This document shows, one piece after another, positions 1 through 4,891 of a DNA stretch of 8,408 nt. The stretch covers positions 1 through 8,408 of the forward strand of contig USOF01000037.1 in NCBI GenBank assembly GCA_900556285.1. The letters run 5' to 3'. A program made the position numbers and the translations under genes. The notes beneath the pieces are model-generated. The model did not search any database, had not been told where the DNA came from, and was given only the letters and a program-made list of their open reading frames with translations. Position 1 is the first letter of the stretch; every line of letters begins with the position of its first letter. The stretch is from an uncultured Collinsella sp. GTDB lineage: Bacteria > Actinomycetota > Coriobacteriia > Coriobacteriales > Coriobacteriaceae.

Positions 1-1
1 C

Positions 2-868
2 GAGGACGACGATATCCTGGGTTCCGACGAAGACGACCGCGCATCCAAGCACAAGAAGACGATGATTGCCGCCTTCGTGGTTGCAGTCGTGATTGCTGCT
101 GTGGTCGGCTTCTTTATCGGCAACGGTGGTTTTGGCGGTAAGGGCGTCGGCTCGGCGACCCTCACCGAGGACCAGCTCGATTCGACCGTGGCAAGCTACA
201 GCTACAACGGCAAGAAGAGCGACATCACCGCGCGCGAGGCCATTGAGAGCCAGTACAGCCTCGACACCGTCAAGGATGGCGATGGCAACTACACCGCTCC
301 CTCTGCCGACGTCATCCTGTCCTACGTGCGCAACAAGATCCTGCTCGACGCTGCCGAGGACGAGGGCATCACCGTCTCTTCTAAGGAGATGAAGAAGTAC
401 GCCGAGGATTCCATCGGCACTTCGGACTACAAGACCATGGCCACGCAGTATGGCGTGTCCAAGGACCAGGCCAAGCAGATCGTCCGTCAGTCCGCGACGC
501 TGCAGAAGCTCTACAAGAAGAAGGTGGGCGATAGCTCCGCAAGCATGCCGACCGCCCCGACCGAGCCTGCTGACGGCAACGAGGAGACCGCGAGCAAGGA
601 CTACGCCGATTACATCATCAAACTTGCCGGCGACGAGTGGGATAGCGAAAAGGGCACCTGGAAGGACGCCGATAGCACCTACGCTAAGGCCTTCGCTGAC
701 GATGCCTTTACGGCTGATAGCGCTACCTACAAGCAGGCCATGACCGCCTATTACACCGCCTACCAGCAGTACTCTTCGCAGGCTTCGAGCGCCAGCTCCA
801 AGTGGACCGAGTATGCTAACGGCCTCTACGCCAAAGCCAACATCAGCATCTACGGCCTGTTTGCGTAA
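2..868 (+). CDS. Membrane-anchored SurA/PrsA-N-like extracytoplasmic protein (5' end outside window)
   Basis: The reading frame is open from the left edge, so the true start is probably upstream; the ATG at 62 is internal or at best an alternative. Visible order: an acidic cytoplasmic stretch (EDDDILGSDEDD), a basic KHKK stop-transfer cluster, one hydrophobic helix of about 19 residues (codons near 65-120), a Gly-rich linker, then about 240 extracytoplasmic residues. The first half of that part is helical and charged, with LSYVRNKILLDAAEDEGITV resembling the helix pair of SurA/PrsA/trigger-factor-type chaperones. A Ser/Pro/Thr/Glu linker follows (about 532-600), then a Tyr/Ala/Ser-rich helical C-terminal segment ending IYGLFA. 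I see no parvulin rotamase domain and no lipobox. A role as a secretion chaperone or foldase-like protein is an inference from the helical pattern only. It has no evident link to the sugar operon and is insulated from it by a terminator. Confidence 0.7.
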   Translation, partial: EDDDILGSDEDDRASKHKKTMIAAFVVAVVIAAVVGFFIGNGGFGGKGVGSATLTEDQLDSTVASYSYNGKKSDITAREAIESQYSLDTVKDGDGNYTAPSADVILSYVRNKILLDAAEDEGITVSSKEMKKYAEDSIGTSDYKTMATQYGVSKDQAKQIVRQSATLQKLYKKKVGDSSASMPTAPTEPADGNEETASKDYADYIIKLAGDEWDSEKGTWKDADSTYAKAFADDAFTADSATYKQAMTAYYTAYQQYSSQASSASSKWTEYANGLYAKANISIYGLFA

Positions 869-910
869 GGTTTGCCTGCACTACTGTGCGCTAGCCGATC
901 TGCCTGATTT

Positions 911-947
911 AGCCCGCTAGAACGGACAACGTTCTAGCGGGCTTTTT
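911..947 (+). terminator. Rho-independent terminator after the SurA-like gene
   Basis: A perfect 14-bp stem (911-924 pairs with 930-943, AGCCCGCTAGAACG) with a 5-nt loop is followed by TTTTT at 943-947. It lies 43 bp after the upstream stop codon and separates that gene from the PTS leader. Confidence 0.95.
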
Positions 948-1026
948 GCTGCCGAAACCACTGGAGTAGGCCTCGCGCCCGCGCAAGCGCTCCATTGTGT
1001 TTCCCTAATTCATCTGGGAAAACGAC

Positions 1027-1040
1027 TGCAAACGATTGCA
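1027..1040. promoter_or_regulatory. LacI/CcpA-type operator-like pseudo-palindrome
   Basis: TGCAAACGATTGCA has 5-bp arms (TGCAA/TTGCA) around a CG-containing centre, the form typical of LacI-family operators. It resembles the cre consensus (TGWAANCGNTNWCA) except at the two W positions. It overlaps a tandem 10-bp repeat AACGACTGCA/AACGATTGCA (1021-1040). No LacI-family gene is in the window, so the binding protein would be encoded elsewhere. Confidence 0.4.
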
Positions 1041-1046
1041 AGTAAC

Positions 1047-1076
1047 CGGTGAACGGTCGAAAACTACCGTTCACCG
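1047..1076. repeat. Perfect 11-bp inverted repeat, operator-like (site A)
   Basis: CGGTGAACGGT (1047-1057) and its exact reverse complement ACCGTTCACCG (1066-1076) flank an 8-bp spacer. Each arm is itself two CGGT tetramers separated by 3 bp, giving the pattern CGGT-N3-CGGT-N8-ACCG-N3-ACCG. No U-tract follows, so it looks like a protein-binding site and not a terminator. A 16-bp element ACCGGTRAACGGTCGA (1045-1060) recurs with one mismatch at 1263-1278. Confidence 0.6.
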
Positions 1077-1196
1077 ATAATCTCAAAACTGGTTCTAACT
1101 GGTATTAAGTCAAAAAGACCAATTCACATATCTTCACAATGACCTGCAATTTTTCTACACGCTATTTTTAGCCGCCCTGCGTTGTTTAGACACAGG

Positions 1197-1213
1197 AAAA
1201 GATCCGATCTTTT
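1197..1213. repeat. 17-bp palindrome AAAAGATC-C-GATCTTTT
   Basis: The 8-bp arms are perfect and separated by a single base. The short spacer makes an RNA hairpin unlikely and a dimeric DNA-binding protein more likely. The protein is not identifiable from this window. Confidence 0.4.
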
Positions 1214-1262
1214 GCCAAAGCATTTCGGAACGGTTTCAAAACCGCAGGTAGAAGTGTTAACG

Positions 1263-1313
1263 ACCGGTAAACGGTCGATTTATCACCGTGAGCGGTGCAA
1301 AAACGTTTTACCG
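1263..1313. repeat. Degenerate second copy of the CGGT/ACCG operator-like element (site B)
   Basis: ACCGGTAAACGGTCGA (1263-1278) matches 15 of 16 bases of 1045-1060, 218 bp upstream. It is followed by ACCG-TGAG-CGGT (1285-1296) and ACGTTTTACCG (1303-1313), which carry the same tetramers in mixed orientation. Site B lies just upstream of the likely promoter at 1345-1353. Confidence 0.5.
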
Positions 1314-1344
1314 TATGAATCAACGAAAGCGACCTCTTCTGGGG

Positions 1345-1353
1345 TGATATAGT
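1345..1353 (+). promoter_or_regulatory. Extended -10 promoter element for the PTS operon
   Basis: TGATATAGT fits a TGn-extended -10 (TATAGT at 1348-1353), which would place the transcript start near 1360 and leave a 5' leader of about 140 nt. No good -35 lies at the expected spacing (about 1325-1330), consistent with an extended -10 or an activator-dependent promoter; the CGGT/ACCG sites sit just upstream. Confidence 0.4.
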
Positions 1354-1370
1354 GACAACAACACGTCACG

Positions 1371-1399
1371 TGGTTACTACCAGTTTAGAAACCACTGGT
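1371..1399. promoter_or_regulatory. GntR/HutC-type operator upstream of the PTS operon
   Basis: TGGTTACTACCAG (1371-1383) is identical over 13 bases to 5664-5676 upstream of agaS. TGGT-N4-ACCA is the dyad typical of NagR/DasR-like UTRA regulators. A second dyad overlaps it: ACCAGT (1379-1384) with ACTGGT (1394-1399), and GTGGTT (1370-1375) with AACCAC (1390-1395). It would lie roughly +11 to +40 relative to the predicted start, where a repressor could block elongation or initiation. The GntR protein encoded at 4892-5623 is the obvious candidate binder. Confidence 0.65.
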
Positions 1400-1446
1400 C
1401 TTCAAAGTACGCTTTCTAAGAAGCTTTAAGGGCGAGCGCCCGCTGG

Positions 1447-1492
1447 CTTCCGAAAATCATCGGACTCAGATCGTACACACCTTCGGAAGGGA
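1447..1492 (+). promoter_or_regulatory. Inverted repeat covering the EIIA ribosome binding site
   Basis: CTTCCGAA (1447-1454) is the exact reverse complement of TTCGGAAG (1482-1489), with a 27-nt loop. The right arm contains most of the ribosome binding site GGAAGGGA (1485-1492), 7 nt before the ATG at 1500. If the stem forms in mRNA it would lower translation of the first PTS gene. It does not match a riboswitch class that I recognise. Confidence 0.4.
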
Positions 1493-1499
1493 AATTTGA

Positions 1500-1943
1500 A
1501 TGGTTGGCTTTATTCTTACCGGTCATGGACAGTTCGCACCCGGCCTCGCAAGCGCTATCGCTATGGTTGCTGGCGACCAGCCCGCTTTTACCGTCGTTCC
1601 TTTTGAGGGCGACCAGGCTGCTTCCTACGGTGAGGATCTCCGCGCCGCTATTACCGCCATGCGCGAGGAGTGCGATGGCGTGCTCGTCTTTACCGACCTG
1701 CTTGGTGGCACCCCGTTCAACCAGGCGATGATGATTGCCCAGGATGTCGACAACGTCGAGGTTCTGACCGGCACCAACCTTCCCATGGTTATTGAGCTTC
1801 TGTTCCTCCGCGGCAACGCCACGCTCGCCGAGCTTGGCGAGCAGGCCGTGACCGTTGGCCAGACGGGCATCACCGCCCAGACGGTCGCATCCGTTGCCGG
1901 CTCCGACGAAGAGGATATCTTCGGCGACGAGGACGGCATCTAA
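1500..1943 (+). CDS. PTS mannose-family EIIA component
   Basis: This 147-residue cytoplasmic protein is the first phosphocarrier of a mannose-family PTS. It takes phosphate from HPr and passes it to EIIB. The N-terminus MVGFILTGHGQFA holds the phosphoacceptor His9 in the family TGH context; FTDLLGGTPFN and LTGTNLPM are the conserved EIIA-Man fold motifs. Length is normal for a stand-alone EIIA domain, so EIIA and EIIB are separate here, as in aga/gam-type systems. The C-terminus is an acidic tail (SDEEDIFGDEDGI), which also marks other stand-alone EIIA proteins. The ATG at 1500 has a good ribosome binding site at 1485-1492. The stop overlaps the next start (TAATG), so the YajC-like gene is probably translationally coupled. 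It resembles AgaF, but sugar specificity cannot be read from EIIA. Confidence 0.93.
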   Translation: MVGFILTGHGQFAPGLASAIAMVAGDQPAFTVVPFEGDQAASYGEDLRAAITAMREECDGVLVFTDLLGGTPFNQAMMIAQDVDNVEVLTGTNLPMVIELLFLRGNATLAELGEQAVTVGQTGITAQTVASVAGSDEEDIFGDEDGI

Positions 1944-2224
1944 TGGCCGATTTCGGAGCCAACGTCCTGAGCTCCTCGGTCGCCCTTTTAGGCCTGCTTG
2001 TCATCATGGGCTTGATTTACACCATCTGGTCGCAAATCAACATGAAGAAGAAGCAGAAGTACTTCAAGGAGCTGCACACCGAGCTCAAGCCGGGTCAAGA
2101 GGTTCTTTTCGCCGGCGGTATCTACGGAACCGTCAAAGGCATCGAAGGCGAGAAGGTCCAGATCAAAGTCCGATCCGGAGCCGTCGTAGATGTTTCGCGT
2201 TACGCGATTCAGGAGATCAAGTAA
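1943..2224 (+). CDS. YajC-like small membrane protein inside the PTS operon
   Basis: This 93-residue protein has one N-terminal membrane helix (about residues 9-27), a basic KKKQK cluster, and a YajC domain (KPGQEVLFAGGIYGTVKGIE, then an acidic and basic beta-rich stretch ending YAIQEIK). YajC proteins are normally the small SecDF-associated subunit of the translocase. Here the gene shares one base with the EIIA stop codon (TAATG) and is followed after 36 bp by EIIB, so it is co-transcribed and coupled to EIIA. No secD/secF or tgt lies nearby. An operon-dedicated paralogue helping assembly or control of the EIIC/EIID membrane complex is an inference; the housekeeping YajC is not excluded, but this location argues against it. 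Confidence 0.85.
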   Translation: MADFGANVLSSSVALLGLLVIMGLIYTIWSQINMKKKQKYFKELHTELKPGQEVLFAGGIYGTVKGIEGEKVQIKVRSGAVVDVSRYAIQEIK

Positions 2225-2260
2225 CTGTCGTCAGCAAATAACGAAAGGAAGCTGATCAAC

Positions 2261-2743
2261 ATGGCAGAACCCAACATTCTTCTTACCCGCATCGATAACC
2301 GACTGGTTCATGGTCAGGTTGCCACCCAGTGGAACTCCACCCTGGGCTCCAACCTCATCCTCGTCGCCAACGACGACGTGGCGTCCAACACCATGCGCCA
2401 GAACCTCATGAAGATGGCCGCTCCCGCCGGCGTCGCTACGCGTTTCTTCTCTCTGCAGAAGACCATCGACGTCATTGGCAAGGCGAGCCCGCGCCAGAAG
2501 ATCTTCATCGTGGCCGAAACACCGGAAGACGTGCTTACGCTCGTCAAGGGCGGTGTGCCTATAAAGAAGGTAAACATCGGCAACATGCACATGTCGGAAG
2601 GAAAGCGCCAAGTCGCCACCTCCGTCGCAGTTAACGACGAGGATGTCGCTGCGTTTAAAGAGCTGCAGGAATTGGGGGTGGAGTTGGAGATCAGGCGCGT
2701 TCCGAGCACGCCTGTTGAGGACACGAGCAAGCTCTTCTCGTAA
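2261..2743 (+). CDS. agaV: PTS mannose-family EIIB component, N-acetylgalactosamine/galactosamine type
   Basis: This 160-residue cytoplasmic protein accepts phosphate from EIIA and phosphorylates the sugar bound by EIIC/EIID. The motif TRIDNRLVHGQV places the phosphoacceptor at His17. ANDDVASNTMRQNLMKMAAP, VKGGVPIKKVNIGNMHMSEG and the adjoining segments follow the pattern of AgaV/AgaB of enteric aga clusters as I recall them. Together with agaS and a deacetylase downstream, this favours GalNAc or galactosamine over mannose. Length matches the family. The start at 2261 has AAAGGAAG at 2244-2251, 9 nt upstream. The symbol is by resemblance; AgaB or a generic ManX-like name is also possible. Confidence 0.9.
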   Translation: MAEPNILLTRIDNRLVHGQVATQWNSTLGSNLILVANDDVASNTMRQNLMKMAAPAGVATRFFSLQKTIDVIGKASPRQKIFIVAETPEDVLTLVKGGVPIKKVNIGNMHMSEGKRQVATSVAVNDEDVAAFKELQELGVELEIRRVPSTPVEDTSKLFS

Positions 2744-2760
2744 TCCTCGTGATCCACGTT

Positions 2761-2810
2761 GTCAGGAGTGAAACCCTGACGTTCTGTACGTGAAATCCAA
2801 AGTGCGTACA
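2761..2810 (+). other. Two tandem small inverted repeats between EIIB and EIIC
   Basis: The 90-bp gap between EIIB and EIIC holds GTCAGG/CCTGAC (2761-2766 with 2775-2780, 8-nt loop) and TGTACG/CGTACA (2785-2790 with 2805-2810, 14-nt loop). Neither is followed by a U-tract, so they do not look like terminators. They could be mRNA processing or stability elements that adjust the ratio of soluble to membrane subunits. Confidence 0.35.
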
Positions 2811-2833
2811 TACATTTTGAAAGGAGGAGCAAG

Positions 2834-3634
2834 ATGGAATACTCGATCATCCAGATCGCTCTGGTCTTCGTCGTCACGTTCATCGCGGCAATCGACCAGT
2901 TTGACTTCCTCGAGTCTCTCTATCAGCCCATCGTCACCGGCGCCGTCATCGGTCTTATCCTTGGCGACCTCAACACCGGTCTTCTCGTGGGTGGTACCTA
3001 TCAGCTCATGACGATCGGCAACATGCCGATCGGAGGCGCTCAGCCGCCTAACGCCGTCATCGGCGGCATCATGGCAGCCATTCTCGCTATCGCCACGGGC
3101 CTCGAGCCCAACGCGGCAGTCGGCCTCGCCATTCCGTTCGCTCTGCTTGGCCAGCTTGGCGTTACCCTGGTCTTCACGCTTATGTCCCCGCTTATGTCCA
3201 CGGCCGATAACATGGCTCACAACGCGGACACCAAGGGCATCGAGCGCCTGAACTACTTCGCCATGGCTCTGCTCGGCCTGATCTTCGCTGTCGTCGTCAC
3301 CCTGTTCTTCATCGCTGGCGCTACCATCGGTCAGACCATCGCTTCTGCCATCCCGACTTGGCTGCAGACCGGTCTCTCCGCTGCAGGCGGCATGATGCGC
3401 TTCGTCGGCTTCGCCGTCCTGCTCAAGGTTATGATGAACCGCGATATGTGGGGCTTCTTCCTCATGGGCTTTGGCCTCGCGCTCATCACTGTTGCCAACG
3501 ATTCGCTGGCAACCCCTGCTCTGCTCATCCTCGCTCTCATCGGCTTCGGCATCGCTTTCTGGGACTTCCAGCAGCAGACCGAGCTGAAGGGTGCAGCTGT
3601 TTCTGACGGAGGTGACTTCGAAGATGGCATCTAA
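2834..3634 (+). CDS. agaW: PTS mannose-family EIIC component (AgaW/AgaC-like)
   Basis: This 266-residue integral membrane protein forms, with EIID, the sugar-translocating channel. It is hydrophobic throughout, with family motifs GLILGDLNTGLLVGGTYQLM, IGGAQPPNAVIGG and NADTKGIERLNY, and an ending in a short acidic tail GDFEDGI. The QPPN motif, NADT-GIER-NY and the final DGI recall AgaW/AgaC of enteric bacteria. The start at 2834 has a strong ribosome binding site (AAGGAGG, 2821-2827). The 3' end overlaps EIID by 11 bp, indicating coupled synthesis of the two membrane partners. Confidence 0.92.
   Translation: MEYSIIQIALVFVVTFIAAIDQFDFLESLYQPIVTGAVIGLILGDLNTGLLVGGTYQLMTIGNMPIGGAQPPNAVIGGIMAAILAIATGLEPNAAVGLAIPFALLGQLGVTLVFTLMSPLMSTADNMAHNADTKGIERLNYFAMALLGLIFAVVVTLFFIAGATIGQTIASAIPTWLQTGLSAAGGMMRFVGFAVLLKVMMNRDMWGFFLMGFGLALITVANDSLATPALLILALIGFGIAFWDFQQQTELKGAAVSDGGDFEDGI
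3608..3615 (+). promoter_or_regulatory. Ribosome binding site that fixes the EIID start
   Basis: GGAGGTGA inside the EIIC 3' end lies 8 nt before ATG 3624. The in-frame ATG at 3591, 33 bases further upstream, lies before this site and would add 11 residues that look like EIIC frame-shadow, so 3624 is the better start. Confidence 0.8.
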
Positions 3635-4706
3635 TGAGTATGTGATCCCGGAGCACTACGAGGATCTCACTCCTGCTCCGCAGCTCGACCAGAAGACCCT
3701 CAACAAGATGGCTTGGCGCTCCTGCTTCCTGCAGGCATCGTTCAACTACGAGCGCATGCAGGCCGCTGGCTGGCTTTACTCCATCATCCCCGGTCTGGAG
3801 AAGATCCACACCAACAAGAACGACCTCGCGGCTTCCATGAGCCACAACCTGGAGTTCTTCAACACCCACCCGTTCCTCGTCACCTTTGTTATGGGCATCG
3901 TGCTTTCGCTCGAGCAGAACAAGGTTGACATCCCCACGATCCGCGCCGTCCGCGTCGCCGCAATGGGCCCGCTCGGTGGTATCGGTGACGCCCTGTTCTG
4001 GCTGACGCTCGTGCCTATCACGGCCGGCATCACCTCCAACATGGCCATCAACGGCAACGCCGCTGCACCGATCATCTTCCTGGTGATCTTCAACGTCGTC
4101 CAGTTCGCTCTGCGCTTCTGGCTCATGAACTGGTCCTACAAGCTTGGCACCAGCGCTATTGACGCTCTGACCGCCAACATGCAGGCCTTCACGCGTGCCG
4201 CTTCCATCATGGGCGTCTTCGTCGTCGGTTGCCTGGTCGTCACCATGGGTGGCACCCAGATCAACCTCCAGATCCCCAACGGCACCACCCGTGGCCTCTC
4301 CGCTACTACCGTGATCGTCTCCGAGAAGGAGGCCGAGAACTTCACCGGTATGGAGGGTATCGATACCGAGACCGCTGAGGCCGGTACCATCGCCATGACC
4401 GATGAGGACGGCAACGCCCTCACCGCCACCGATGCCGACGGCAACGCTGTCGAGTGCGGCGTCACCGATCTGGGCAACGGCATGGAGTCCGTTACCTACG
4501 GCACCGTTACCGAGGATCCGGTCAACTTCTCTGTTGCCGACACCCTCAACACCATCGTCCCGAAGCTCGTCCCGCTTATGCTTACGCTGCTGCTTTACTA
4601 CATGTTCGCTAAGCACAGCTGGACCCCGACCAAGGGCATTCTCCTGCTCTTCGTCCTTGGCATCCTGGGCGCTGGCCCGCTTGGTCTCTGGCCGAGCATC
4701 TGGTAA
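3624..4706 (+). CDS. agaD: PTS mannose-family EIID component with long acidic C-terminal-proximal insertion
   Basis: This 360-residue membrane protein partners EIIC in sugar uptake. EIID hallmarks are WRSCFLQASFNYERMQAAGW near residues 30-50, a HNLEFFNTHPF block, and VAAMGPLGGIGDALFWLT. The C-terminal hydrophobic segment (about 311-360) ends PLGLWPSIW. EIID proteins are usually about 260-300 residues; the excess lies in one place, about residues 225-300, between two membrane segments. Residues 234-298 hold 17 Asp/Glu and only one Lys/Arg, with a tandem TDEDGNAL/TDADGNAV unit. In bacteriocin-sensitive mannose PTS proteins an extra EIID region (called gamma-plus) lies at a comparable place and is extracellular; equivalence here is an inference. 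The frame is intact and codon use matches the neighbours, so this is a real insertion, not a frameshift. Confidence is high for EIID, moderate for the symbol. Confidence 0.92.
   Translation: MASNEYVIPEHYEDLTPAPQLDQKTLNKMAWRSCFLQASFNYERMQAAGWLYSIIPGLEKIHTNKNDLAASMSHNLEFFNTHPFLVTFVMGIVLSLEQNKVDIPTIRAVRVAAMGPLGGIGDALFWLTLVPITAGITSNMAINGNAAAPIIFLVIFNVVQFALRFWLMNWSYKLGTSAIDALTANMQAFTRAASIMGVFVVGCLVVTMGGTQINLQIPNGTTRGLSATTVIVSEKEAENFTGMEGIDTETAEAGTIAMTDEDGNALTATDADGNAVECGVTDLGNGMESVTYGTVTEDPVNFSVADTLNTIVPKLVPLMLTLLLYYMFAKHSWTPTKGILLLFVLGILGAGPLGLWPSIW
4398..4457 (+). repeat. 30-bp imperfect tandem repeat coding TDxDGNA units in EIID
   Basis: Positions 4398-4427 and 4428-4457 encode TDEDGNALTA and TDADGNAVEC, a 10-residue tandem unit. 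The DxDGN core resembles the start of bacterial calcium-binding loops and repeats of surface adhesins, although the first ligand of a canonical EF-hand loop is missing. Confidence 0.6.
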
Positions 4707-4719
4707 GGCTCTAGCTTGA

Positions 4720-4748
4720 GGGGTGTGTCCCTACGCGGCTCACACCCC
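4720..4748 (+). other. Hairpin after the EIID stop without U-tract
   Basis: GGGGTGTG (4720-4727) pairs perfectly with CACACCCC (4741-4748) around a 13-nt loop. It is 14 bp after the EIID stop and just before the true terminator. It probably protects the 3' end of the message or assists termination. Confidence 0.5.
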
Positions 4749-4772
4749 GACCCCTTAAGCCATGTGTATGTT

Positions 4773-4809
4773 AAAAGCCGCGTGCTCGAAAGAGCGCGCG
4801 GCTTTTGTT
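4773..4809 (+). terminator. Rho-independent terminator of the PTS operon
   Basis: AAAAGCCGCGTGCTC (4773-4787) pairs with GAGCGCGCGGCTTTT (4792-4806), with one G-U wobble, around a stable GAAA tetraloop. It is followed by GTTTTC. The flanking A and T runs would allow function in both directions, but no minus-strand gene reads into it. Confidence 0.95.
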
Positions 4810-4812
4810 TTC

Positions 4813-4853
4813 TTGTTGATTCGGGTGTGGCAGACAGATAATGCTAAACACCC
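4813..4853 (+). promoter_or_regulatory. Candidate gntR promoter with inverted repeat around the -10
   Basis: A possible -35 TTGTTG (4813-4818) and -10 GATAAT (4837-4842) are 18 bp apart. The arms GGGTGT (4823-4828) and ACACCC (4848-4853) flank the -10 symmetrically. The TGGT-N4-ACCA operator seen at the PTS and agaS promoters is not present here, so autoregulation through that site is not supported. Confidence 0.4.
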
Positions 4854-4891
4854 TAGGTAGTTAGCCGAATTCGAGCAAAAGGGAGGATAGG

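Larger units (their letters stand above)
948..1499 (+). promoter_or_regulatory. Long regulatory leader of the PTS operon
   Basis: About 550 bp without a credible gene, visibly lower in GC than its surroundings. It contains, in order: an inverted repeat TTTCCC...GGGAAA (1000-1021); a LacI-type pseudo-palindrome (1027-1040); a long inverted repeat (1047-1076); two direct ACTGGT hexamers 10 bp apart (1088-1093, 1098-1103); a palindrome AAAAGATC-C-GATCTTTT (1197-1213); an inverted repeat CGGTTT-CA-AAACCG (1231-1244); a degenerate second copy of the long repeat (1263-1313); an extended -10 element (1345-1353); a GntR-type operator (1371-1399); and a hairpin covering the first ribosome binding site (1447-1489). 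Two very short ORFs in it lack ribosome binding sites. Confidence 0.75.

Noticed and set aside
1047..1076. Long inverted repeat as a second terminator
   Set aside because: No U-run follows, and a complete terminator already lies at 911-947; the internal CGGT repeats suggest a protein-binding site.
1139..1171. Ten-codon ORF (ATG to TAG) in the PTS leader as a possible leader peptide
   Set aside because: No ribosome binding site, lies well upstream of the likely transcript start, and no attenuator follows.
1315..1347. Ten-codon ORF (MNQRKRPLLG) in the PTS leader
   Set aside because: No ribosome binding site, and its stop codon lies in the -10 promoter element.
3591..3623. Upstream ATG extending EIID by 11 residues
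   Set aside because: The only strong ribosome binding site (3608-3615) lies after this ATG and is properly spaced for ATG 3624.
3537..4616. Open minus-strand frame of 359 codons antisense to EIIC/EIID
   Set aside because: It is a mirror of strong third-position G/C bias in real PTS genes, has low-complexity Gly/Asp/His composition, and overlaps proteins with clear family motifs.
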